A stretch of DNA of 64,000 bases from Bacteroidales bacterium (GTDB lineage Bacteria > Bacteroidota > Bacteroidia > Bacteroidales > Marinilabiliaceae): positions 62,001 to 126,000 of the forward strand of contig QKJP01000009.1 of the NCBI GenBank assembly GCA_003249255.1, read 5' to 3'. Positions 48,554 through 57,279 of the stretch are shown one piece after another. The notes under the pieces were generated by a model. It did not search any database. It had not been told where the DNA came from and saw only the letters and a program-made list of their open reading frames with translations. Each line of letters starts with the position of its first letter. The stretch's first letter is position 1. The translations under genes and the position numbers were made by a program.

Positions 48554-49321
48554 TTAAATTTTATTTTTCATCTTCTCATCCATGAGTTCACGAGCTAATT
48601 TTTGCTCTCTTCTTAAAGCATTTTTGCGATGTTGCTCAAATTCTGTTTCTAACTCATGAAACTTAGATTTTCCATCTTTAGTTAAAACCATATGACGCTT
48701 AGTTAACAAAAGCAGAACAACAACACCAACAGCAAACACTAAAACTAATCCCCACATGATACCATTGTATGAAGATTTGGGCAACTCTGCACCTAAAAAC
48801 ACCATACTATCAACTGAAGTTTTTGCGGACTCAAGGTTATTGGTAAGTGCATCAATTTCTTCTTGAGCCTGTTTGTTTTTTGCAGATAATGCCTTTATTT
48901 CTTCTTGAGCTTTTATCAGATTTACTTTTACGGCATTTAAACTGTCTAATGAGTTATTTTTTAATGTTCGATATGTTACCGCCTTAATAACTTTATATTG
49001 CTCATAAGAATTAGATTTCGTATAAACATAATCAAATTGCTCTGATAAAGTTCCTTCTTTTAACACATCTACTTGAGGAGCTTCCGGTTCCGCAGCCCTT
49101 CTGGGTGCTTGTTGAGTTGTTGTGCTGCTTGAAGAAGTAGTTGATGCAGATGGGCTTCTTTCCGATGAAGATGCAGTTGAAGTTGCCGGTTGTGCTCTTA
49201 CTCCTGATTGAACCGTAGTTCCTTGACTACTTGTCGTTGAATCAGCACTTGACTGCGCACTAACGAAGCTTATATTTAAAGAAAAGGAAATTGCAAAAAG
49301 AAGATTTAATGGTTTTTTCAT
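48554..49321 (-). CDS. Ser/Thr-rich exported protein with coiled coil and membrane helix
   Basis: I do not recognise a family. From the ATG at 49321 the 255-residue protein has a signal peptide (about 1-23). A 60-residue low-complexity stretch of Ser, Thr, Ala, Gln and Pro follows, then a helical coiled-coil segment (about 75-175), one membrane helix (about 190-215), and a basic, helical cytoplasmic tail (HRKNALRREQKLARELMDE). It is therefore a single-pass membrane protein with a periplasmic stalk. The frame opens at 49345, but this would put eight polar residues before the signal. The Ser/Thr tract could be a glycosylated linker; that is inference. Confidence 0.75.
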   Translation of the reverse strand: MKKPLNLLFAISFSLNISFVSAQSSADSTTSSQGTTVQSGVRAQPATSTASSSERSPSASTTSSSSTTTQQAPRRAAEPEAPQVDVLKEGTLSEQFDYVYTKSNSYEQYKVIKAVTYRTLKNNSLDSLNAVKVNLIKAQEEIKALSAKNKQAQEEIDALTNNLESAKTSVDSMVFLGAELPKSSYNGIMWGLVLVFAVGVVVLLLLTKRHMVLTKDGKSKFHELETEFEQHRKNALRREQKLARELMDEKMKNKI

Positions 49322-49469
49322 ATTACGTAATTTATAAGTCATCAAACAAAAATTTAATCCAAGGCATGAAATTAGTAAATAATGTTCACAAAAAACAGCT
49401 TCACAATTAGGAAATCCGCATGCTAAGTAACTTTTTAGTTAAATTGGATGTTTTTTTTATTCTGCAATT

Positions 49470-49477
49470 TACCTTTG
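49470..49477 (+). promoter_or_regulatory. Minus-7 element of the UvrD-like helicase gene
   Basis: TACCTTTG matches TAnnTTTG 18 bp before the ATG. A TTG at 49444-49446 lies 23 bp upstream of it, a little further than the usual minus-33 spacing. Confidence 0.5.
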
Positions 49478-49495
49478 GCTTTTCAATACTAGCAA

Positions 49496-51184
49496 ATGCA
49501 ATATACTGATCAACAATTAGACATTATTCATTCCACAGACAGTATTAAGGTCAATGCTGTTGCCGGTTCGGGAAAAACCTCGACCATTTTAGCCTATGCA
49601 AAACAGAGACCTCAAGCTAAAATATTGTATCTAGCTTTTAACAGATCGGTAAAACTAGAAGCCCAAAATAGATTAAAACATCAAAACACAACCAATGTAC
49701 AAGTAGAAACTGCTCATTCTCTGGCGTATAAATATACAAACCCCGGGAAACGTAAAAATATCCAATTGGAATACAAACCTTTTGAAGTTTGTGAAATACT
49801 AAAAATCCGTAAGAACATTGCAAACAACACTCACCTAACACTTGCAGCACATGTTATAAAATTTGCAAACCTTTTTTGCAATAGTGTTGCAAAAAAAGTA
49901 TCGGAATTAAATTATATAAACTCTATTCAATCGGAGGAGTACAAAGTTTTTTTGTCCGATAATTACGAGATGCTTTTGCATTACACAAGGTTATTTCTTT
50001 CAAAAATGCATTATCGTGAAATAGCCATAACCCATGACTTTTACTTGAAAGAATTTCAACTAAGTGAACCTCATCTCCCCTTTACACATATCTTGTTTGA
50101 CGAAGCACAAGATGCATCACCAGCCATGCTTGATGTAATTTTAAAACAAAATACGACAAATGTATTTATTGGGGATGAGCATCAGCAAATATACAGTTGG
50201 CGCTATGCTCAAAATGCATTGCAGTCTATTCCTTACAGTTCAAAACATCTTTCAACAAGTTTTCGATTCAACCATGAAATTGCTCATTTGGCTCAGAGTG
50301 TGATAGGCCTAAAAAGTATTATTGGTAAGGCATCACCTTTTAGTATTACAGGAACAAGTAAACAGAATCCTATTCAACGAAAAATCTGCATTGCACGTTC
50401 TAACAATAGCCTTTTAACAAAAGCAATAGATTTAGTACTACAACAAAAACAACGAACAAAAATTTATTTTGAAGGAGAACTCAACTCATATACCTTTTCA
50501 AATGAGGGCACTTCCATCTATGACATTTTTAATCTATACAATTACGAAAAGATTTATATTAAGGATCCTCTCATTGCTTCTATGCCGAGCTTTGACCACT
50601 TAAAAACTTATGCCGAAAATACCTCTGACAACAGTCTAAAATCGTTGTTAAACCTTGTTGAAAAATATGGTAAAAACATTCCTGAGTACATCAGTAAAGT
50701 TAAAAATTGTTGCGTGAGTAAAGATCATAAAAATGAAGCAGATATGGTCTTTTCAACCGTTCATAAAAGTAAAGGATTGGAGTATGACGAAGTATTTTTA
50801 TTGGATGATTTCATTTCTGAGCAAAATATATATGACTTAAAGCCATCTATACAACTAAAAGAAACCCCGGCATCAGCCATCATTGAAGAAATAAATCTCT
50901 TGTATGTTGCATTAACCAGAACAAAGCAAAAGCTTCATATTCCGGCCAGATTTCTTCCTTCCTCTTTTTATATTCAAAACATGAAAACCATAACTACGCA
51001 ATGTAATTTTCAACAAAAGCAACAATCTTTAAAAACAGGTTCTGGACAATGGTCAAAAACAGAAGAAGTTGAATTAAAGCAACTTTTTCTCTCAGGAAAA
51101 ACCATGAAAGAAATCGCGCATTTACTGGGAAGATCGGCATCGAGTATAAATTCAAAAATTAAAAAACTAGGTCTTTGGGATTAG
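49496..51184 (+). CDS. UvrD-like SF1A helicase with C-terminal HTH/SANT-like domain
   Basis: Helicase of the UvrD/Rep type, 562 residues, short relative to UvrD (about 720). Walker A is VAGSGKTST (22-30), motif II is ILFDEAQDASPA (about 200), and motif III/IV FIGDEHQQIYSWR is present. Motif V/VI are TVHKSKGLEYDEVFLL and LYVALTRTKQKLHI. The 1B and 2B subdomains are reduced. After the helicase a linker leads to a 45-residue tail, WSKTEEVELKQLFLSGKTMK then IAHLLGRSASSINSKIKKLG, which has the three-helix, Trp-started form of a SANT/Myb-like or GcrA-like DNA-binding fold. A nucleic-acid-guided helicase is the simplest reading. No partner gene is adjacent. Confidence 0.85.
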   Translation: MQYTDQQLDIIHSTDSIKVNAVAGSGKTSTILAYAKQRPQAKILYLAFNRSVKLEAQNRLKHQNTTNVQVETAHSLAYKYTNPGKRKNIQLEYKPFEVCEILKIRKNIANNTHLTLAAHVIKFANLFCNSVAKKVSELNYINSIQSEEYKVFLSDNYEMLLHYTRLFLSKMHYREIAITHDFYLKEFQLSEPHLPFTHILFDEAQDASPAMLDVILKQNTTNVFIGDEHQQIYSWRYAQNALQSIPYSSKHLSTSFRFNHEIAHLAQSVIGLKSIIGKASPFSITGTSKQNPIQRKICIARSNNSLLTKAIDLVLQQKQRTKIYFEGELNSYTFSNEGTSIYDIFNLYNYEKIYIKDPLIASMPSFDHLKTYAENTSDNSLKSLLNLVEKYGKNIPEYISKVKNCCVSKDHKNEADMVFSTVHKSKGLEYDEVFLLDDFISEQNIYDLKPSIQLKETPASAIIEEINLLYVALTRTKQKLHIPARFLPSSFYIQNMKTITTQCNFQQKQQSLKTGSGQWSKTEEVELKQLFLSGKTMKEIAHLLGRSASSINSKIKKLGLWD

Positions 51185-51377
51185 TGAAGGAATAGCTGAT
51201 ATTTATTCTGATCGGATAATGTACCGATCTACTAATTTCATGCTCTTCTCATTCAATTTCAACCGGATTAACAGCAAAAAGCTCAACATCCATACAATAT
51301 CGGTTCGTGATGATAAAATACATTAAACTATTTTTTACCTTTAAGCAATTACACAAAACAAATAAGAACTCAAAAAA

Positions 51378-51923
51378 ATGAAAAAAGTGATCATCTTTTT
51401 GGCTGATGGTTTCGAAGAAATAGAAGCCATCACACCGATTGATATTTTAAGACGAGCTAATCTTGATGTTACAACAGTTTCTATTACCAACGACCTGATG
51501 GTTACCGGAGCGCACGCCATTACCCTAAAAGCAGATATCTCAATAAAGGATGTAAATACATCAGAAATTGATATGGCTGTTTTACCCGGAGGTATGCCGG
51601 GAAGTAAAAACTTAAATGAAAGTACTGAAGTCAAAAACATCCTTCAAGACTTATCCGTTAGGGGCAAATTAATAGGAGCTATATGTGCTGCCCCAATGGT
51701 TCTAGGCAACATGGGTTTATTAAAAGATAAAAAAGCGATTTGCTATCCCGGATTTGAAGATCAAATGAAAGGCGCCATACTTGCTTCGAACAAAGTTGAA
51801 ACAGATACCAACATTACAACCGGAAAAGGCCCCGGCGTATCCACCCAATTTGCACTTCGATTAGTTGAGTTACTTGTTGACCAGCAAACCGCAGATGAAA
51901 TTGCTGCAGCGATGATGTTATAA
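51378..51923 (+). CDS. DJ-1/PfpI family protein
   Basis: Cytoplasmic protein of 181 residues of the DJ-1 clade, which in other bacteria acts as a glyoxalase, deglycase or redox chaperone. The nucleophile elbow GAICAAPMVL places Cys103, and the conserved Glu of FEEIEAITP lies at about 13-16. The PGGMPGSKNL segment and the C-terminal GPGVSTQFALRLVE are typical of DJ-1 rather than of PfpI protease. The exact activity cannot be told. It is followed by a long hairpin terminator. Confidence 0.9.
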   Translation: MKKVIIFLADGFEEIEAITPIDILRRANLDVTTVSITNDLMVTGAHAITLKADISIKDVNTSEIDMAVLPGGMPGSKNLNESTEVKNILQDLSVRGKLIGAICAAPMVLGNMGLLKDKKAICYPGFEDQMKGAILASNKVETDTNITTGKGPGVSTQFALRLVELLVDQQTADEIAAAMML

Positions 51924-51992
51924 TTTTGAAAATACAATTAAAAGATCTTTAAACTTTAGAAAAATAAACATCACCAATAAATTAATAGTTAT

Positions 51993-52052
51993 AAAAAAGC
52001 CTTAAAAAACATTGATAAAACATGGAAGACCTTTTGTTTTTAGGCTTTTTTT
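51993..52052 (+). terminator. Probable terminator after the DJ-1 gene
   Basis: The long stem AAAAAAGCC-TAAAAA with TTTTTA-GGCTTTTTTT has one bulge and a large loop of about 28 nt. It is followed by further T. Stem is mostly A-T, so confidence is moderate. Confidence 0.5.
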
Positions 52053-52111
52053 GGCAGTTTTGTACCCCGATCATTTTTTGATCATTAGGATAAAAACAGA
52101 ACAAATAAAAC

Positions 52112-52591
52112 ATGAAAAAAATCCACCTTACGTTCCTTTTGATAATCATTTGTACAAGTGGCTTTGCTCGATTAAACAATTCGTTTGGTTTTCGCTTTGG
52201 AGGTGGGGCTGTTTTTGGAGGAGAATTTAGTTTTGAAGCTCCATTATCCCGGGAAAACAGATTAGAACTGGATTTAGGAATTTATTCTGATGATTTTGGC
52301 AATGGCATTTCATTAGCAACAACTTATCAATGGGTTTGGCACTTAGAAGGTGGATTCAATTGGTATGCAGGTCCATCCATCGCACTGGGCTCATGGAAAG
52401 AAGATCAAGACTACAAAGGTGATATATCCCCGGGTTTTTTTCTAGGAATAGGAGGTCAGGTGGGTGCAGAATATAACTTTAGTGAAATCCCCGTTCAGAT
52501 TAGTGCAGACATTAGACCCATGTATCGTTTTGGACAGGTTTATACACATTATAATTTGGGGTTTGGCTTGGGAATCAGGTATACCTTCTAA
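52112..52591 (+). CDS. Outer-membrane beta-barrel-like protein (small)
   Basis: A 159-residue protein with a signal peptide (MKKIHLTFLLIIICTSGFA). The mature part has about eight amphipathic strands rich in Gly and aromatic residues, ending in Phe (GIRYTF), as expected of an outer-membrane barrel of the OmpW/OmpA-barrel size. I do not recognise the exact family. The end GFGLGIRYTF is typical of BAM substrates. It is followed by a second such gene on the same strand after about 150 bp. Confidence 0.75.
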   Translation: MKKIHLTFLLIIICTSGFARLNNSFGFRFGGGAVFGGEFSFEAPLSRENRLELDLGIYSDDFGNGISLATTYQWVWHLEGGFNWYAGPSIALGSWKEDQDYKGDISPGFFLGIGGQVGAEYNFSEIPVQISADIRPMYRFGQVYTHYNLGFGLGIRYTF

Positions 52592-52744
52592 TACAAAATA
52601 GATCTTTACAACATAGTCACCACACTTACAGGAAGATGTTTGATTAATTTGCAAAACATTTGTAACCTATACGAAACAACTACAACACCCTACAAAATAG
52701 ACTTCACTGACATACAAAACCTCAACAAACAATTGAACTTACAG

Positions 52745-53263
52745 ATGCTTAAAAGATTTATCTACATACTCGTTTTATTAGCATTATGTACCATTAGCCA
52801 TGCTCAATCTTCGATAAAAGACCGATTATTCACCGGAGGGAATATGGGATTGAGTTTGGGCACTTACACTAGTTTTATGGTTAGTCCTATGTTGGGATTA
52901 AAAATATCCGATCAACTCTATACCGGGGTTGGTATTGAATACAACTACATAAAAGATAAAAGGTATATTCCGGCGTTAACCTATAACCAGTATGCTGCCA
53001 GAATCTTTTCTCAATATAATTTTTTACCCCAATTCTTCACCCATGTAGAATTAAACGGTGCCAGTCTGGAAAGGTACAATCTCGATTTATCAAAAAGCCG
53101 CAAATTTGTTCCTTTTTTATTTGTGGGAGGAGGATATCGTAGGGCAATCAGTGAAAACAGTTTCTTTTCCCTCCGGATATTATTTGATGTATTACAACAC
53201 AAATACAGTCCTTACAAGGCATGGGAACCCATTCTTAGCATTGGATTTGGCGTGAGTATCTAG
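52745..53263 (+). CDS. Outer-membrane beta-barrel-like protein
   Basis: A 172-residue protein with a signal peptide (MLKRFIYILVLLALCTISHA) and a strand-rich mature part rich in Tyr, Phe and Gly, ending in SIGFGVSI. The layout suits an eight-stranded barrel. The frame is open from 52640, but the ATG at 52745 gives a normal signal peptide; the longer form would place 35 polar residues before it. It is not a T9SS cargo, since there is no sorting tail. Function unknown. It ends about 50 bp from the stop of the facing YdcF-like gene. Confidence 0.72.
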   Translation: MLKRFIYILVLLALCTISHAQSSIKDRLFTGGNMGLSLGTYTSFMVSPMLGLKISDQLYTGVGIEYNYIKDKRYIPALTYNQYAARIFSQYNFLPQFFTHVELNGASLERYNLDLSKSRKFVPFLFVGGGYRRAISENSFFSLRILFDVLQHKYSPYKAWEPILSIGFGVSI

Positions 53264-53316
53264 CATACAAAAGCTATATTCTCTCCGAAGCATTTTTTTA
53301 AGATGTAAAACATCCT

Positions 53317-54081
53317 CTATACATATCCTTTTATTTTATAGGTTATTAAACCAACCCATTCACGAAAAAGAAGTGTCCATTTATCCAAGACTGAGAATGA
53401 GGGAATAAGAGCATCAGAGGGATTTAAAGGATGAAGACTTTGTAAAAAATGAGTTCTTACCGGTATCACTTTAAAACCTTGTTTTTCAAAACAGCGCTTG
53501 GCTCGAGGTAGATGAAAAGCAGAGCTTACCAATAGTATTTCTTTTTCGAGGCGTAACGAATCAAACAACGCTTTTGAATAAAGCGCATTTTCATAGGTAT
53601 TTCTGGAACGGTCTTCTACAAATATCGAATCTACAGGAAGCCTTAACTCCTTTAAAAACCCGAGTAAGTATTGAGTTTCCGGAATATCATCGTACAAAAT
53701 AGCAGCAGATCCTCCGGATATCACCATGTGATTAACCATACTTTGCTGTAATAAATTTAGGCCTTGCCATAAGCGATCAGAGGCGGCATTAAAACACACT
53801 CGCTTTGTAGACATATCAATCGCAGACATCCCTCCTAACACAACCACAGTGCATGCTCTATTTTCAAATGATGATAAGGGTTGTAATTCTTCCTCCCAAG
53901 AAGATATCACGTTCTGAAAAATATATCCATTAGAAAACACCAGAAAAAACATTAAAGCTAATCGATAAAAAATCTTTTTCATCTGCTGCTTTTTCAAAAT
54001 ATAGCCACATATTATGAATATTATAATCCATATCGATGGTGAGATGAGAAAAGCAAGTATTTTTGATAGTAGAAAAAACAT
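53317..54081 (-). CDS. YdcF/ElyC-like (DUF218) membrane protein
   Basis: A 254-residue inner-membrane protein with two N-terminal helices (about 4-25 and 33-52) and a DUF218 domain facing the periplasm. Typical motifs are VVLGG, SGGSA, and the DRSRNTYENA segment with its conserved Arg/Asn/Glu, then LLVSSAFHLPRAKRCFEK. E. coli ElyC of the same fold acts in envelope precursor or peptidoglycan synthesis, and SanA/YdcF relate to envelope integrity. The active substrate is not known. It is single-gene and faces the second barrel gene. Confidence 0.85.
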   Translation of the reverse strand: MFFLLSKILAFLISPSIWIIIFIICGYILKKQQMKKIFYRLALMFFLVFSNGYIFQNVISSWEEELQPLSSFENRACTVVVLGGMSAIDMSTKRVCFNAASDRLWQGLNLLQQSMVNHMVISGGSAAILYDDIPETQYLLGFLKELRLPVDSIFVEDRSRNTYENALYSKALFDSLRLEKEILLVSSAFHLPRAKRCFEKQGFKVIPVRTHFLQSLHPLNPSDALIPSFSVLDKWTLLFREWVGLITYKIKGYV

Positions 54082-54170
54082 AGAATAACTTTATCCAAAT
54101 TCTTTTAAAGAATAATTTCAAACTTCGTTTACAATCTTAAAGTAAATATAAACCTTATTGATAAAACCTC

Positions 54171-54704
54171 ATGGAATTAAATCAAATCATTTCTAATCGC
54201 TATTCTGTTAGAGAATACAAACCCGATTCAGTTAGCGAAAAAGATTTACTTAAAGTGTTAGAAGCCGGAAGACTTGCACCTTCGGCAGTAAATTTACAGC
54301 CGTGGTATTTTATTGTGATTAATACCGAAGAGACCCTGAACAAAATTAAAGAGACGTACCACAGAGACTGGATTAAGTCTGCACCCACCATAATTGCCAT
54401 TTGTGGAGATCACCAAACATCTTGGAAAAGAACCGCAGATGGCAAGGACCATTGTGACATTGATATAGCTATTGCCATTGAACATTTATGTTTACAAGCT
54501 ACAGAGTTAGGCTTAGGAACTTGCTGGGTTTGTAACTTTGATCCGGAAAAAGCCAGAGCCATTTTAAAACTTCCAGATCACATAGAACCAGTTGCCCTTT
54601 TATCAATTGGATATCCGAAAAGTGAAGATGTTCCCGCTAAGAAGAGAAAAGCACTAAACGAAATTGTTTTTAGTAATGAGTTTGGTAAAGCATTTACGAG
54701 GTAA
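54171..54704 (+). CDS. Nitroreductase-family FMN enzyme
   Basis: Cytoplasmic flavin oxidoreductase of 177 residues. The N-terminal NRYSVREYKPDSVSE segment binds FMN, followed by AGRLAPSAVNLQPWYFIVI. The central AIAIEHLCLQATELGLGTCWV holds the conserved dimer helix, and the C-terminal LLSIGYPKS completes the fold. Size matches the minimal nitroreductase form. It probably uses NAD(P)H, but the substrate cannot be deduced. A strong terminator follows, then the second copy of the repeat element. Confidence 0.9.
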   Translation: MELNQIISNRYSVREYKPDSVSEKDLLKVLEAGRLAPSAVNLQPWYFIVINTEETLNKIKETYHRDWIKSAPTIIAICGDHQTSWKRTADGKDHCDIDIAIAIEHLCLQATELGLGTCWVCNFDPEKARAILKLPDHIEPVALLSIGYPKSEDVPAKKRKALNEIVFSNEFGKAFTR

Positions 54705-54710
54705 AACATA

Positions 54711-54750
54711 AAAGCCCGAATCACAATTACTTCGGGCCCTTTTATTTTTT
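54711..54750 (+). terminator. Intrinsic terminator after the nitroreductase gene
   Basis: The 7-bp core GCCCGAA/TTCGGGC (54714-54720 with 54731-54737) has a 10-nt loop and is followed by TTTTATTTTTT. Read on the minus strand, the A run before the stem could also serve the leftward direction. Confidence 0.8.
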
Positions 54751-54753
54751 ATT

Positions 54754-55001
54754 GAGGTCAGTAGATAAGTACATACATTTCTGCATAAATCTAAAAAAGC
54801 CCCAAGGTGGGCGATATTCTAAAGCCTAACCTGCAAGGGGCTAGGATATTAATCAAGTATTTTATTTAAGCGCCAAAGGTCCATAGTCGTGTGATTAAGA
54901 CTAAGCACCTTTGGCGCTAACAATAACATGCCATGATATTCATAGCCCTTCAGGCTATGCTAAATGACACCGCATCTTTGATGCTAACACTACTTACCTC
55001 T
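54754..55001 (-). repeat. Repeat element copy B (terminal inverted repeats, about 248 bp)
   Basis: Second copy of the element at 27259, in opposite orientation. The ends are GAGGTCAGTAG (54754-54764) and CTACTTACCTCT (54990-55001), an imperfect inverted repeat. Perfect blocks shared with copy A include 54935-54961 and 54964-54987. Copy B is fuller: it carries an intact 12-bp hairpin, AGCGCCAAAGGT with ACCTTTGGCGCT, enclosing a smaller TAGTC/GACTA stem. One arm of this is missing from copy A. No coding frame is present. Its left end lies 15 bp past the stop of the leftward gene at 55017. Confidence 0.9.
54793..54812 (-). terminator. Terminator-like hairpin inside repeat copy B
   Basis: On the minus strand GCCCACCTTGGGGC is followed by TTTTTT, as in copy A. 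It reads in the same direction as the leftward gene just before it. Confidence 0.5.
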
Positions 55002-55016
55002 AATTTTTATTTAGTT

Positions 55017-55988
55017 TTATCTAAAACTTATTCCCAAACCTGCGGTAATTGTCGTATAATCACCAATGGTATAATCTGCATGTAATGCAAGAATTCCAAT
55101 CCTTACTCGCATACCTGCATTCATATCAAAGCCGGAGTACTCATGCTCAAATCCAAGTGGATTTACCTTAAGCTCTTGGGCTTCTCCCACTTTGAAATTC
55201 CCATCTAAACCAAAGTTTGTTGTAGCTCGCCCATAACCCAAGCCGGTATAAAAAGAAACCACCGGAACATTTACACCAATTAACAAGCGACTGGTAAAGG
55301 CATTTGATTGGGTAGTAAACTCTCCACTTCCATAATCAGGCTCACTTACACTTAAAGCGCCATCAAAATGAGTATAGGCTGCTAAAACAGATAACTGTAA
55401 AAATGGCGTGCGTTTTACAAATGGAATGTAATCTTTAAGAGAATGTTTCAATCCAAAACCATACATATAAGCTTTACCTAGATCTCCGTATTCAACCTTT
55501 GGCATATAGCGCCCCATTATTTCAGTGTGAAATGGAAGCCCTACTGCTCCTTGAATCATTGGAGTAATAAAATTCTTTCCTCCACCACCTTTAATCTCAA
55601 AAGATACTCCGGTTGCTTGATTTGAATATTTAGTCACATCTGAAGTACTACCAGCAACAGTTGGAGATGAACTATTTTGTGGCACAAAAGTATCTGATAA
55701 ACCATCCGGTTTAGAGTTAAAACTACCTTTAGATGAAGGAGCAGTGGAAAAAGTTCCCATCAATGTTAGATCAAAACCACCAAGTTTATGAACTTTTGCA
55801 GTATTGTACCATCCACTATTTAAATTTACACCAAGCATTTCACCATAAGGCCTTAAATATTCACCGGCTAGAATATTAGCATCATTTAATGGTGCTTTTA
55901 ACAGATCATCAACATGTTTAAATTGTGCAAACATGCTTGAACACATCATAAATACAAAAACTAAAAAAGTAGCTATTTTATTCATCAT
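55017..55988 (-). CDS. Outer-membrane protein, DUF6588-like
   Basis: A 323-residue protein with a signal peptide (NKIATFLVFVFMMCSSMFAQ). The mature part begins with helix-like residues (HVDDLLKAPLNDANILAGEYL), then a long strand-rich barrel-like domain with GLPFHTEIMGRYMPKVEYGD, ending AGLGISFR. This start-and-barrel layout resembles a family of Bacteroidota outer-membrane proteins that I think is DUF6588; the family name is a moderate call. There is no sorting tail. It is 17 bp downstream of the SPOR-like gene, so the two probably form an operon. The repeat element lies just past its stop. Confidence 0.75.
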   Translation of the reverse strand: MMNKIATFLVFVFMMCSSMFAQFKHVDDLLKAPLNDANILAGEYLRPYGEMLGVNLNSGWYNTAKVHKLGGFDLTLMGTFSTAPSSKGSFNSKPDGLSDTFVPQNSSSPTVAGSTSDVTKYSNQATGVSFEIKGGGGKNFITPMIQGAVGLPFHTEIMGRYMPKVEYGDLGKAYMYGFGLKHSLKDYIPFVKRTPFLQLSVLAAYTHFDGALSVSEPDYGSGEFTTQSNAFTSRLLIGVNVPVVSFYTGLGYGRATTNFGLDGNFKVGEAQELKVNPLGFEHEYSGFDMNAGMRVRIGILALHADYTIGDYTTITAGLGISFR

Positions 55989-56005
55989 TTCCTGATTTAA
56001 GTTAT

Positions 56006-57055
56006 CTATTTAATTATATTGACAGCGTCTTTTACTGAAATTCGCTCCATCCCTTTATATGCAACAATATAGCCTTTTATGCCTTCAGTATTCATGCCTT
56101 CTTTTGCTGCCTGAAGGGATTTAAATTTACCTACTGAATACCGATACCAACCATCTTTAACACGCTCAACGATTTCAAGAGAACCATTGTATTTTTGTTT
56201 CAATTCACTAACCGGAATTTTATTTTGACCTGCCATAATTTGAATGGAAAAAAAGACATCTGCCATTGGAGAACTCGCTACAGGTTTTGAAATCTGAGCA
56301 GGTGTAGAAGAAACCTGTGCAACTGGTTCTGTCTGAGATTCAACTTGCGATTGTGAAGAAGTTGATTCCAGAGGTTCTGCAATCTCTGGGGCTTCTCTGG
56401 CATCTGATGATTCTTCCTCAGCCAATTCTTCCTCAGGTGTGATGACTTCTTCCACTCTTTCTTCCTGTTCTTCCATAACCTGAGCTGCTAATTCTTTTTG
56501 CTTTTGTTCATCAGCATGACTCTCCATAAATTCTTCCTGTATCTTAATGGCTTTTAACTGATCATTCATGGCCTCATCAATCATGTCCATAATGCCCTCA
56601 TGAGTTTTTAAGCTTTCTACTTTCTTATATTTTTTATGAGCATCGCGGTTTAGCTTATTGGCGTTTTCTCTTAAACTTGCCAACTCACTATTTCCGTCAT
56701 TCTCTATATTTTTTAAATAAGCATCATACACATCGATAATCTGATCATAACCGACTTTAAAATATTCAGCAGATTGCATTTTTAATTTTGCTTTCTCTTT
56801 TTGCTTACTTTTTACTTTACCATGATTTATTTTTTTTCCACTATTATAAATGGCATTGATCTCTTTTTGAACATTGTCCATTTGATCAACGATGTCTTTT
56901 CCTTTATTAATTTGTTCCTGGGCAGATCGCACCTTTTTAGTACCTTCTTCATCTAACAAGGATGCTGCATTACTTTGAGCCATCACTCCAAAGGCAATAA
57001 AAGATCCAAATAGGATTAAAAGTAGTCTGATAATATTCATTATTGGCATATTCAA
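56006..57055 (-). CDS. Exported coiled-coil protein with SPOR-like C-terminal domain
   Basis: A 349-residue protein with a signal peptide (about 1-26), a helical, charged coiled-coil region (about 28-190), an acidic Glu/Ser/Gln-rich linker (about 190-265), and a C-terminal fold from about 268 to 345. The last part has FFSIQIMAGQNKIPVSELKQ, then GWYRYSVGKFKSLQAAKEG, the strand-helix pattern of SPOR domains, which bind denuded peptidoglycan at division sites. No lipobox is seen. A start at the second Met (57040) is possible. It is the first gene of a probable operon with the outer-membrane protein at 55017. A role linking wall and outer membrane is inference. Confidence 0.78.
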   Translation of the reverse strand: MNMPIMNIIRLLLILFGSFIAFGVMAQSNAASLLDEEGTKKVRSAQEQINKGKDIVDQMDNVQKEINAIYNSGKKINHGKVKSKQKEKAKLKMQSAEYFKVGYDQIIDVYDAYLKNIENDGNSELASLRENANKLNRDAHKKYKKVESLKTHEGIMDMIDEAMNDQLKAIKIQEEFMESHADEQKQKELAAQVMEEQEERVEEVITPEEELAEEESSDAREAPEIAEPLESTSSQSQVESQTEPVAQVSSTPAQISKPVASSPMADVFFSIQIMAGQNKIPVSELKQKYNGSLEIVERVKDGWYRYSVGKFKSLQAAKEGMNTEGIKGYIVAYKGMERISVKDAVNIIK

Positions 57056-57279
57056 CTTATTTTCTTATATCTTATTATAAATTAAAACATTAAAACCTAT
57101 TCCACTTTATAAATTACGTAATATTTGATACAATATAAAGAGGCTAATGTGTTTTTTAACGAACGCTATCTTAAAAAGTTTGTTATTATGTTGAGTATTT
57201 TGGAATTTTGAGCTTTTGAAACACTTTAGTATTTCCATACCTTTAATTTTTGGCATGCATTAATTAAAATAAATATAAC

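Noticed and set aside
52069-52083. Short inverted repeat GATCA...TGATC before the barrel gene at 52112
   Set aside because: Five-bp arms in AT-rich DNA are common by chance, and there is no sign of an operator with spacing to a promoter.
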